Part shown: in pieces, positions 19,510 to 28,700 of the stretch
How the letters are laid out: every line of letters starts with the position of its first letter
Position numbering within the stretch: position 1 is the stretch's first letter
Assembly (NCBI GenBank): GCA_016124975.1
Contig: WGMP01000036.1
Coordinates: 1-64,000 of the forward strand
Source: Phycisphaera sp.
Lineage (GTDB): Bacteria; Planctomycetota; Phycisphaerae; Phycisphaerales; SM1A02
Direction of reading: 5' to 3'
DNA length: 64,000 nt
Position numbers and translations under genes: made by a program
Notes under the pieces: model-generated
Seen by the model: the letters and a program-made list of their open reading frames with translations, nothing else
Told to the model about the DNA's origin: nothing
Databases searched by the model: none

Positions 19510-21128
19510 GCGCCACCTCCCTGGTTCGGCTTGTTCCTGCCGCCACCGCCTTCGCCGCGACCAGCGCCGCCACCACCACCGCCGCCGCCGCCGCGCCTCG
19601 GGCGATCGGCTGGACGCTGCCCGTCCGCAGGCTTCTCCGCAGCGGGCTTGTCGTCCGTCGCGCCACCCTTCGGCGCGGGCGTCGCCATCGGCGCCTTGAT
19701 CGCCTTGAGATACGCGTCGAGCTTCGCCTCGAGTTCCTTCACGCGCTCGGGCATCGAGGCGGCGAGGTCGTTCGACTCGGCGCGGTCCTTCGCGATGTCG
19801 TAGAGCTTGACCGTGCCTGCGTCATAGTTGCGCACGAGCTTGTGCTCGCCGAGATAGATCGCGCTCGCGGGCCCGCCGTTGTTGAGGTCGTAGTGCGGGA
19901 AGTGGATCACGATCTCCTCGCGCGTGCGCGCGACCGTGCCCTTGCCTGCGTTCTCGCCCGAACTCTTGATGACAGGCACGAGGCTTCCGCCCTCGACCGC
20001 CGTCTGCGCGTCGGGGTCGGCGGCCTTCTCGATGGGCTTCCCCGCGAGATCGCGCATCGTCGGCACGAGGTCCATGCCTGTCGCACGCACGCGGCTCACG
20101 ACTCCCGCCGGCACACCAGGTCCGACGACGATGAACGGCACGCGGATGCCGCCTTCGCTGACGCTGCCCTTCGCGCCGCTGAACGGCGGGTTCGCGGAGT
20201 TGCGGCCTCCGCGGCCACCGCCGCTGCCGCCGCCACCACCCTGCGCGCCGTGGTCGGCGCTGAAGAAGATGTAGGTGTTGTCGTCGATCCCCATCTCCTT
20301 CAGCGCGGCGCGCACGCGGCCGATCTGCTGGTCGACGAGGTGCTGCCCCGCGATCGCACCCATCGGCTTGCCGCTGACGCCCGAGACGAGCGACTTCGCG
20401 AAGGCCAGCGACTCGGGCGTCGCCTCTTCCTCGCTGCCGAAGCCGTAGTGCGAGATCTGCACATAGAAGGGCTTGCCCGCCTTCACGGCCTCGCGCATGA
20501 AGGCGATGCCCTTGTCGGTGATGACGGTCGCCTGCTTCGGATTCGGCGCGACGCCGCGCTCGGGGCCCTGGTTCGAGTTCGGGCCGTCCGATGCGTCGAA
20601 GCCGTTCGCCTTCGGATCGGCGCGGCCCGCGTGCCACTTGCCGAAGTGCGCGCTCGTGTAGCCGAGTTCCTTCAGCCATTCCGCAGTGGTCTTCACGCCC
20701 TTCGGGATGTACTCCTCGACCTCGGGCGGCACCATCTTCATCAGCGTGTAGCCCTCGCCGTTGCCCTGCTCGCGGCGGCTGTTGCCGCCTTCGTTCTGGT
20801 AGGTCATGTGCAGCTTCGCGGGCGAGATGCCCGTGACGAAGCTCGCGCGCGAAGGCGTGCAGCGCGGGCACGACGCGTAGAAGTCGCTGAAGCGCATGCC
20901 TTCGGCGGCCATCGTCTCGAGGTTGGGCGTCAGGCCCTTAGGCCGCGCGTGCGACGGCGGCACGCCGTCCATGTCGACCGAGATGCTCGACCATCCCGTG
21001 GCCTCTGCCTGAATGAAGATGAAGTTCGGCTGCGACGTGGCTGCGGGCTTCGCGAGAGGAGGCGTCGGCGAAGCCTGGAGCGCGGCAAGCGAGAGCAAGG
21101 CGGCAAGTGCGGAAGCGAGTGGCTGCAT
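19506..21128 (-). CDS. Divergent secreted sulfatase (alkaline-phosphatase superfamily)
   Basis: The 540-residue protein has a signal peptide and the arylsulfatase signature [11 protein letters not shown], whose cysteine would be converted to formylglycine (near residue 88). HFGKWHAG, the usual second signature, is present near 165, and FFSADHGAQ supplies the later metal-binding residues. The normal N-terminal metal motif (DDxG after the first strand) is replaced by [11 protein letters not shown], so two expected aspartates are missing or shifted. The C-terminus ends in a glycine/arginine-rich tail similar in composition to the linker of the neighbouring fusion protein. The ATG directly follows the stop of the anti-sigma-like gene. 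Confidence 0.88.
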   Translation of the reverse strand: MQPLASALAALLSLAALQASPTPPLAKPAATSQPNFIFIQAEATGWSSISVDMDGVPPSHARPKGLTPNLETMAAEGMRFSDFYASCPRCTPSRASFVTGISPAKLHMTYQNEGGNSRREQGNGEGYTLMKMVPPEVEEYIPKGVKTTAEWLKELGYTSAHFGKWHAGRADPKANGFDASDGPNSNQGPERGVAPNPKQATVITDKGIAFMREAVKAGKPFYVQISHYGFGSEEEATPESLAFAKSLVSGVSGKPMGAIAGQHLVDQQIGRVRAALKEMGIDDNTYIFFSADHGAQGGGGGSGGGRGGRNSANPPFSGAKGSVSEGGIRVPFIVVGPGVPAGVVSRVRATGMDLVPTMRDLAGKPIEKAADPDAQTAVEGGSLVPVIKSSGENAGKGTVARTREEIVIHFPHYDLNNGGPASAIYLGEHKLVRNYDAGTVKLYDIAKDRAESNDLAASMPERVKELEAKLDAYLKAIKAPMATPAPKGGATDDKPAAEKPADGQRPADRPRRGGGGGGGGGAGRGEGGGGRNKPNQGGGA

Positions 21129-22091
21129 TCAGTCCTCTTCGATGACAACGCGCGAGGCGTCGTGGTGGAAGGCGTGGGTGAAGAACTCGCGCGCAAGCGG
21201 CGCGTCGTCGACGAGTTCGAACTCGACCGTGCGCGGCCCGCCGCGCGCCTGCGGCAGGTTCTCGAGGCGGATCGCGCGGAGAAGCGCGGTCGACTCTTCG
21301 TAGGCGAGCTCGATGCGCTTGGGGCCGCCGCGCGCGTCGCTTCGGCGCACGCCCACGATGCGCGCGAGCGCACCAGCGTTCGCCGCGGGCCTCAGCGTGA
21401 GTTCATAGGACCTCGCGAGCTCGGCGAGATCCGCGTGCGGATCGATGAAGGCGATCCCCTGCTGGCTGCCCGGAAGCGCGCCGCTGAAGCGACGCGGGTC
21501 GCGCGACACGCGCACCACGCCCTTGGGCGGAACGATCCACGCGCGTGCGCCGTCGCTCCCCGTCAGCACTTCGTCGCCGTCCGCGTCGAGGCGCGCGAGC
21601 ACATACTCGCCGCGGCCGCGCACGTAGAGGATCGCGCCGTCGATCGATGGCGCAGGCCGTCCACCGCGCTTGACGACCGGCGCCGTCTGCGACGCGCCGA
21701 CCGCGCGCAGGAAGTAGGTGCGGTCGCCCGACTTCGCTGACGCGACGAGCCGCGCCACGATCTCCGCAGCCGACGCCTCGGGCGTCGTGCGCAGCGAGAA
21801 CCAGCCGAGAAGCGCGAGGATCGCGAGCATGGCCGCGACGGCGGACACGCGCCGGAACCGCGCGAGCGTCTGCGTGCGGCGCGCGACGGCGCGGCCCGCG
21901 GCGGCGGCGTTCATCTCGCGCTCGAGGGCGTCGTGCAGCATCGCGAGGCGCGCGAACTGCGCGGCGCGCGCGGGGTCGCGGGCGATCGCCTCGGAGAGGC
22001 GCGCGCCGTCGTCCGTGGAGATGTCGCCGTCGAGCGCCGCGTTTGCCAGGCGCACGAAGTCCGCGTCGTCGACCGGCGTTGCGTCGCTCAT
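21129..22091 (-). CDS. Membrane anti-sigma-like factor (FecR-type layout)
   Basis: The 320-residue protein has an N-terminal cytoplasmic region (about 1-80) with a conserved segment ARLSEAIARDPARAAQFARLAMLHDALEREM that is typical of planctomycete anti-sigma factors. A single transmembrane helix follows (about 86-102, AAMLAILALLGWF). The extracytoplasmic part is a MucB/LolA-like beta-rich domain of about 210 residues. It overlaps the preceding ECF sigma factor gene by four bases, and the sulfatase gene follows with no gap. It probably holds the sigma factor at the membrane until an outside signal is sensed. The signal is unknown. Confidence 0.8.
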   Translation of the reverse strand: MSDATPVDDADFVRLANAALDGDISTDDGARLSEAIARDPARAAQFARLAMLHDALEREMNAAAAGRAVARRTQTLARFRRVSAVAAMLAILALLGWFSLRTTPEASAAEIVARLVASAKSGDRTYFLRAVGASQTAPVVKRGGRPAPSIDGAILYVRGRGEYVLARLDADGDEVLTGSDGARAWIVPPKGVVRVSRDPRRFSGALPGSQQGIAFIDPHADLAELARSYELTLRPAANAGALARIVGVRRSDARGGPKRIELAYEESTALLRAIRLENLPQARGGPRTVEFELVDDAPLAREFFTHAFHHDASRVVIEED

Positions 22092-22645
22092 CGCGCGCCC
22101 TCCGCCGCCAGGCGTTCCTCGATGCAGGCGCGCAGCTCATCGCGCACGCGCTGCAGGGCCTTCGACACGGTGTTCGGCTGCATGCCGAGCGCCGACGCGA
22201 TGCGCGCGGGCGAAAGATCCGTGCGGTAGCGGAGATCGCAGATCTCGCGCGGGCGGCCATCGAGTCGGCGCAGGCACTCGGCGAGGTGCGAGAGCCGCGC
22301 GCGTTCGTCCTCGCTCACCTCGGCGACGGCGGCCACGAGCGCGTGCTCGGCCCCGTCCGAGAGTTGCGTCGGGAATCGCCCCCGCCGACGGCGCGCGTTC
22401 GCGACCTCGTTGCGCGCAATCCCGAGCGCCCACGGTAGGAACGGCCGCGAGGCGTCGTAGCCCCCTGAACCCTTCGAACCCCCGGACCCCTTCGAGTCAT
22501 CGAACCCCTCCAGAACCGCAAGCGCGACATCCTGAAGGACCTCGTCACGCACGGCGCGGTCGCCGACCAGCGCAAACACGAACGCCGACACCGCAGGCTG
22601 TGCCTGGGTCCAGAGGGCGAAGGCCTGTCGGGTGCGCGGGTCCAT
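22088..22645 (-). CDS. ECF-type RNA polymerase sigma factor
   Basis: The start at 22645 gives 185 residues. Region 2 spans about 5-90, with FLPWALGIARNEVANARRRRGR as its core. Region 4 spans about 125-180, with LRYRTDLSPARIASALGMQPNTVSKALQRVRDELR as the helix-turn-helix. Region 2 carries a DSKGSGGSKGSGG insertion (about residue 50), a short in-frame tandem duplication not expected in this family. The gene heads an operon with its presumed anti-sigma factor, a sulfatase and two exported proteins. Confidence 0.9.
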   Translation of the reverse strand: MDPRTRQAFALWTQAQPAVSAFVFALVGDRAVRDEVLQDVALAVLEGFDDSKGSGGSKGSGGYDASRPFLPWALGIARNEVANARRRRGRFPTQLSDGAEHALVAAVAEVSEDERARLSHLAECLRRLDGRPREICDLRYRTDLSPARIASALGMQPNTVSKALQRVRDELRACIEERLAAEGAR

Positions 22646-22751
22646 GCGGGAGGTATTCCCGCAGAACGCGCGACCATGACAGCGATTGGAGGCGAATCCT
22701 CGAGATTTTCGATCGTGTCGGCAGGTTTGCGCCGCCACCGTCTCGTTCGGA

Positions 22752-23765
22752 TCACCCTCCGACGCCTGCGCCCCGCCCTCCGCGGGCGGTCCCGAGCTGC
22801 CGCATGACCGCGTGCGCCACAGCGTCGGCCCCGTCGAGTGCAAGCGACCGCTCCGCGGCGTCGCGCGCCTCGTCACGCCGCTCGAGCATGAGAAGCGTCA
22901 TGGCGAGGTTCGCCCAGGCGGCGGCGCTGCGCTCGTCGAGTTCGACCGCGCGGCGCGCCGCGACCTCCGAGCCCGCGAAGTCGCCGCGCTCGCCGCGGAT
23001 GCGCGTGAGCTCGACCCACGACCACTTCGACCTCGGGTCCATGCGCACCGCCTCGAGGAACGCGCGCTCGGCGGCGTCGGGCTTCTTGAGAAGCCGCGAG
23101 AGCATTCCAGAGACATGCCAGCCCTTCGCAACGCAGGTGAACGGTTCACCGAGAAGCGTGGCGACCGTGGCCTCGATCTCCTTGAGCCGCGCGAAGATCC
23201 GCGCGGCGCGTCGCTCCTCGCCTGCTCGGAAACCGCCCCCGATCTCGCGCTCGATCTTCAGGAGCTCGCGGCCGAAGAGGGCGAACTGGCCGAGCGCGGC
23301 CGCGGTGCGGTCATCGCTCGAATCCTGTCCCGCCTCGACGGCCACGAGCTGTGGGTTCGCGCGATTCGCCTCGGCCTGCGCACGACACTGCTCGATCGTC
23401 TGCTCGAGGAACTGGCGGACCACCTCGCTCTTCCGCCACTCGTCGAACACGGCCCAGTCCTCCTCGCTCCAGCCGATCGGAGGCTCGGTGCAGTCGAGGC
23501 GCCTTCCCGTCAGCAGAACCGAGTCCTCCCCGTAGTGCTCGGCGATGAGGATGTACCGCGCCATCTCCTCAGGCGACTGCGGCACGGGCGCGTGCACGAT
23601 GGAGCAGATGATGTCCTGATCGCGCTCGAACGGCGGCGCGTTGATCGCAAAGTTGGGCGTCTCGAACCAGAAGTGCCCTTCGGGGCACGGAAACCAAGGC
23701 CGCCCCGGCTCGAAGATGTGCCCCGCGATGATCCCGGCCAACCGACCACTTGGTAACAGCGGCAT
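22752..23765 (-). CDS. TPR-containing hypothetical protein
   Basis: The start at 23765 is preceded by GGAGAAGAG at good spacing and gives 337 residues. The first half (about 1-190) is acidic and contains CPEGHFWFETPNFAINAPPFERDQD and several tryptophans, with a pair of cysteines near residue 27 (PCPEGH) and a CSIVH motif near 54. It may be a CpXC-like domain (Cys-Pro-x-Gly-His), but that is tentative. The second half has three TPR-like units, including WVELTRIRGERGDFAGSEVAARRAVEL. The protein has no signal peptide. It ends 107 bases before the sigma factor gene. Confidence 0.65.
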   Translation of the reverse strand: MPLLPSGRLAGIIAGHIFEPGRPWFPCPEGHFWFETPNFAINAPPFERDQDIICSIVHAPVPQSPEEMARYILIAEHYGEDSVLLTGRRLDCTEPPIGWSEEDWAVFDEWRKSEVVRQFLEQTIEQCRAQAEANRANPQLVAVEAGQDSSDDRTAAALGQFALFGRELLKIEREIGGGFRAGEERRAARIFARLKEIEATVATLLGEPFTCVAKGWHVSGMLSRLLKKPDAAERAFLEAVRMDPRSKWSWVELTRIRGERGDFAGSEVAARRAVELDERSAAAWANLAMTLLMLERRDEARDAAERSLALDGADAVAHAVMRQLGTARGGRGAGVGG

Positions 23766-23853
23766 CTCTTCTCCTTCTTGATTGTGCTTCGTCCCACTAC
23801 TGCTTCCGTCCACTTCTTCCGTCTGCCATCGAGGCGACCATCGTAGGCGCGCC

Positions 23854-23914
23854 CGAAGACGCGACGGAAGCCATGCGCGAAGACGCGACGAAAGCCACGC
23901 GCGAAGCCGCGCAG
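23854..23914. repeat. 24-bp tandem repeat upstream of the TPR gene
   Basis: CGAAGACGCGACGGAAGCCATGCG is followed by a copy with two changes and by a 13-base partial third copy. It lies in the 190-base gap between the TPR gene start and the mutase gene end and is in no supported protein. Confidence 0.7.
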
Positions 23915-23955
23915 AGCCCACTCGAAGACGGAGGACGCTCAGGTCGCGAGCGGGC

Positions 23956-25638
23956 TCACCACTCGGGCCCGCCCGAGTAGCGGCCGTAGACATCGGCCAT
24001 TGCCTGCACCTGTTCACCCAGCGTGCAGCGCGCGAGGCTTGCGGCGACGAGCGCGGGCATCACGTTCTCGCCCTTGCGCGCGGCGGTGCGGATCGCGTCG
24101 AGCGAGTTCTTCACGTCGAGCGGCGAGCGCGCGGCGCGCATCTTCGCGAGGCGCGCGTTCTGCTCGGTCTCGACGGTGTGCGGGATCTCGAGGATGTCGA
24201 CTTGCTTTTCGTCGTTCCCCTCGGTGTAGGCGTTCATGCCGACCACGATGCGGTCGCCCGCCTCCATCTCCTGGCCGAAGCGGTAGCTCGCCTCTGCGAT
24301 CTGGCGGCGGAAGTAGCCCTTGTTGATTCCCGCGACCACGCCGCCCATGTCATCGACTTCCTTGATGATGGCGTTCGCGTCCTTCTCCATCTGGTCGGTG
24401 AGCGCCTCGACGAACCACGAGCCGCCAAGCGGGTCGACCGTGCGATGGACTCCCGACTCGTGCGCGATGATCTGCTGCGTGCGGAGCGCGACGCGCACGG
24501 CCTGCTCGGTGGGAAGGCCGAGGGTCTCGTCCATCGAGTCGGTGTGGAGGCTCTGGCAGCCGCCGAGGACACCCGCCATCGCCTGGAGCGCCACGCGGAC
24601 GATGTTGTTGAGCGGCTGCTGCTCGGTGAGCGAGCAGCCCGCGGTCTGGACATGCGTGCGCATGAGGAGCGAGCGCTCGTTCTTCGCGCCGTAGCGGTCC
24701 TTCATCGCCTTCGCCCAGATGCGGCGCGCGGCGCGGAGCTTGCAGATCTCCTCGAAGAACTCGTTGTGGCTGTTGAAGAAGAACGAGAGACGCGGGCCAA
24801 AGCTGTCGACATCGAGGCCGCGCTTCATGCACTCCTCGACATACTCCATGCCGTCGCGCAGGGTGAACGCAAGCTCCTGCGTGGCGGTGGAGCCCGCCTC
24901 GCGGATGTGGTAGCCCGAGATCGACACCGAGTTCCACTTCGGCAGGTGCTGCGCGGCGAACTCGATCGTGTCGACCACGAGCTTCACGCTCGCCTCGGGC
25001 GGATAGATGAACTCGTTCTGCGCGTGGAACTCCTTGAGGATGTCGTTCTGGAGCGTGCCGCCGAGCTTGTCCCAGCCGATGTTGCGCTCCTTCGCGTGCG
25101 CGAGGTACATGCCCCAGATCACAGCCGCGGGCGCGTTGATCGTCTGCGAGACGGTGACCTCGCCGACGGGGATGTCGGCGTAGAGGCGGTGCATGTCCTC
25201 GATCGAGGCGATGGCGACGCCGCAGCGGCCGACCTCACCCGCTGACAGCGGGTCGTCGGAGTCGCGGCCCATGAGGGTCGGGAGGTCGAAGGCGGTCGAG
25301 AGGCCGGTGTTCGCCTTGGTGCCCTTCGCGTTCGCGAGGAGGTACTTGAAGCGCTGGTTGGTGTCGTCGGCCGAGCCGAAGCCCGCGAACTGGCGCATGG
25401 TCCAGAGGCGCGACCGATACATCGTCTTGTGGACGCCGCGCGTGAAGGGGTACTGGCCGGGCTCGCCGATCCGCGGGTGGGCCTTGGTCGGGTCGGCGGG
25501 GTCGTGGGTGAGGACGGTGTCGGGTCCATAGCGCTCGCCGACGACATAGCCGGAGATGGTGACGGTCTCGGGGTCGACCTTCGAACCATCTGCATGGGAG
25601 GGCGTGGCGGACGGGGCCGTCGGATGGGCGTTGGACAT
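23956..25638 (-). CDS. Methylmalonyl-CoA mutase, catalytic (large) subunit
   Basis: The enzyme interconverts (R)-methylmalonyl-CoA and succinyl-CoA with adenosylcobalamin, linking propionyl-CoA to the TCA cycle. The 560-residue protein is the substrate-binding TIM barrel: TMRQFAGFGSADDTNQRFKYLL near residue 80, ISGYHIREAGSTATQELAFTL near 240, SFFFNSHNEFFEEI and LPTEQAVRVALRTQQII. The C-terminal cobalamin-binding domain of the long form is absent, so a separate small B12-binding subunit must exist elsewhere. A related acyl-CoA mutase (isobutyryl- or ethylmalonyl-CoA) cannot be excluded. A prpC-like gene and a prpB gene occur in the same window. Confidence 0.9.
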   Translation of the reverse strand: MSNAHPTAPSATPSHADGSKVDPETVTISGYVVGERYGPDTVLTHDPADPTKAHPRIGEPGQYPFTRGVHKTMYRSRLWTMRQFAGFGSADDTNQRFKYLLANAKGTKANTGLSTAFDLPTLMGRDSDDPLSAGEVGRCGVAIASIEDMHRLYADIPVGEVTVSQTINAPAAVIWGMYLAHAKERNIGWDKLGGTLQNDILKEFHAQNEFIYPPEASVKLVVDTIEFAAQHLPKWNSVSISGYHIREAGSTATQELAFTLRDGMEYVEECMKRGLDVDSFGPRLSFFFNSHNEFFEEICKLRAARRIWAKAMKDRYGAKNERSLLMRTHVQTAGCSLTEQQPLNNIVRVALQAMAGVLGGCQSLHTDSMDETLGLPTEQAVRVALRTQQIIAHESGVHRTVDPLGGSWFVEALTDQMEKDANAIIKEVDDMGGVVAGINKGYFRRQIAEASYRFGQEMEAGDRIVVGMNAYTEGNDEKQVDILEIPHTVETEQNARLAKMRAARSPLDVKNSLDAIRTAARKGENVMPALVAASLARCTLGEQVQAMADVYGRYSGGPEW

Positions 25639-25743
25639 AGGCCGAGCATGGTATCGCAGGCTTGGCCGCGGTCGCTTCCTCGGGATCGCGGTGCGAGGCG
25701 CTCCCTCGCGAAGCGCGCTTGGGACGAGGCGTTTTCGGCAATA

Positions 25744-28700
25744 ATGCCCGATATGTCAGACCAGATCCGCGCGGAGGAGACCCTCGACCCCAACGCGAGC
25801 GCAGGAGCCGCTCCTGCGGAAGACGCCCGCATGGCCGATCTTCGCTTCGACGCAGCCGCGACGACCTCGGCTTCGCTCGAGCTGAACGCCGTCCCGTGCG
25901 TCACGGCGATCGAGGTGCACGCCCACGCGCGGCTCGTGGGGACGGTGCTCCGCGTCGCCATCGAGGGCGAGCCGCCCGAGACGGCGACGGTCCTTTCGCG
26001 CGGCCTCGAGACGATCGACGCAGGAACCTCGCTCGCCGTCGACGCGCTCGGACTCGAGCTTCCCGTCGGTCTTCTCCGCCGCTCGAACGAGCGCGAGCCG
26101 ATCGACCTCGTCGCCACGCTCATCGACGCCGCGCACGACGGACGCGTGCTCACCTCCGCGCGACATCGTCTCGTGGTCGTGCCCGCGTCGCACTGGTGCG
26201 GCACGCAGAACACCTGCGAGTCGCTTGCGGCGTTCGTGACGCCGAACACGCCCGCGATCGCGGAGATCCTGCGCGATGTCTCGGCGCGCATGCTCAGGTC
26301 GACGGGGAGCGGTGCGCTCGACGGCTATCTCTCGGGAAGCCCGGAGCGGGCGCAGCGGCTCGCGGAGGCCTGCTACGACGCGCTGACCGCGCGCGGAATC
26401 ACCTACATCGCCGCACAGCCGAGCTTCGAGACGGCGGGCCAGAAGGTGCGAACGATCGCGGAGGTCCTCGCCGACGGCATGGGGAACTGCCTCGATCTCT
26501 CCGTCGCGCTCGCGGCGCTTCTCGAGGCATGCGGCCTCTGGCCCATGCTCGCGCTCGGCGACGGACACGCGGTCGTCGCCTTCGCGACGATCGACTCCCA
26601 CTTCCCCGATGCGCTGCAGCTCGGCCCGTCGCGCCTCGTGAACAGGCTCGATCTCGGCGAGGTCCGCGTGCTGGAGGCCACCTCCGCGTGCGGCGGCGCC
26701 AGCGGTTTCGGCGGATCGCTCGCCGCGGGCGAGCAATGGCTCCGCACGGCGACCGACGGCGTCCTCGTGGTCGATGTCCGCGCCTCGCGCCGCGCGGGCT
26801 TCCACCCTCTTCCGGAGCGCCTCGAGCGCCGCGCACGCCGCGCGGCGGCGGGACAGATCGCCGCGCCCGACGACGACTGGAAGGTCGTGCAGCCCGCGGG
26901 CCTTCCGCCGCTTCCGAAGCCGAGGCTCTCGCCGCGCGAACAGCGCCTCGAGTCGTGGCGTAGGAAGCTCCTCGACCTCACGCTGCGCAACAGGCTCTTG
27001 AACGACCGAGACAACGCGGGCGTGCCGCTGTTCGCCGAAGGCGACGACGCGATCGCGCTCCTCGAGGACACGCTGTGGAACGAGACCCCGATGGTGCTGC
27101 GCGCGCGCGGCGCCATGCGCGACATGGCCCCCGGCGACGTCGCGGACGAGATCAGGTCGCGCACGCTCCGCTCGACGCTCGAGGACGACGAGCTCTTCAA
27201 GCGCGCGACGAAGGCGTTCCGCGACGCGCGCAGCTCGATCGAGGAGACGGGCGCGCGCTCCCTCTTCGTCGCCATCGGCTTCCTCGAATACACCGTCGAG
27301 CAGCGCAAGGACCCGCTGCGCGCGCCGCTCGTGCTCGTGCCCGTCGAGCTCGAGCGCATCTCGCGCGCGGAGGGTTTCCGCGTGCGCCCCGTTGCGGAGG
27401 ACACCGTGCCGAACGCGGCGCTCGTCGAGTCGCTGCGCGCGTCGCTCGGCGTCGACATCGGCGCTTCGGCAGGGCTCGGCAGCGCCCTCGTCGAGGACGA
27501 GCACGGGCTCGACATCCGTGCGATCCTGACCCGCGTGCGGCAGGCCGTGAAGGACATGCCCCGCGCACGCGTCCTTCCGATCGCGAAGCTCGGCAACTAC
27601 TCCTTCAAGAAGCTGCCGCTCTACGAGGAGATGCGCGCCCGCGGCGGCGCGCTCGGCGACCACCCGATCGTGGGCACGCTCCTCGACCGCTCCTGCGCGC
27701 GCGAACTCCGCGGCGCCACGCTCGTTCCGCCGTCCGCGGTCGATGACGCTGCGCCGTTCGCGGCCGTGCGGCTGCCGCTTCCCGCCGACAGCTCGCAGAT
27801 CGCGGCGATCGCGTCCGCCACGAACGGCGCGACCTTCGTGCTGCAGGGCCCGCCTGGGACGGGCAAGAGCCAGACGATCACGAACCTCCTCTCCGACTGC
27901 CTCGCGCGCGGGAAGCGCGTTCTCTTCATCGCGGAGAAGAGCGCGGCGCTCGGCGTCGTGAGCGACCGCCTGCGCAAGTCGGGCCTCGGCGCGTTTGCGC
28001 TCGACCTTCACGCCGACCACGCGACGAAGACGAGCTTCGTGTCGCAGGTGAAGGCGGCGCTCGAGGAACTCGACGCGCGCGCCGCCCCGAACGCGCGGCA
28101 GTTCGCGTCGGTCGCGACCAAGGCCGACGCGCCGCGCCTCAGGCTGCGCGCATCATGCGACGCCCTTCACGCGGAGGGGAAGTCTGGCCTCTCGGTCCAC
28201 GACGCGATCAACCGCGTCTTCGCGGCCCGCCCCGACGCGCCGCGCGCGGCGCTTCCCGAGGGCGCGCTCGACGCCGCGGTTCGCGCGGAGATGTCGGCCG
28301 ACGACATTGCGAGCGCGCTCGACGCGACCGCGAGGCTTGCGGAGGCCTCGCGCGCGCTGCCCGACGACGCAGCGCGCGCGCACGAAGGCCTCTCGCCGAC
28401 CTCCGTCATCTCGTCCGAAGCGGCGCTCGAGGCCGCGCGGCTCGCGCGCGCCGCGCTCGATGCGCTGGCGTCGGCGCAGCGCGCAGGCGACGCGCTCGCC
28501 TCGACGCTCGGACTTTCTCCACGCGCCACGCGGAGCGACCTTGCGGCGGCCGCGGCGTTCGCCGAGTCGCTCGACGCAGGCCCGCGCGCGGCGTCCGTGC
28601 TGGCTGAGATCGCCCTCTCGGCCGACCACGCCACGCGGCTCGACCGGCTGGCGCACGCGGTCGAGGTCTGCGAGCGCGGCGCGCGCGCCGCGGCCGAGAA

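Noticed and set aside
25756-28020. A 754-codon open frame opposite the helicase
   Set aside because: It is the complement of helicase codons. The helicase frame carries Walker A and nuclease motifs, and the antisense frame has none.
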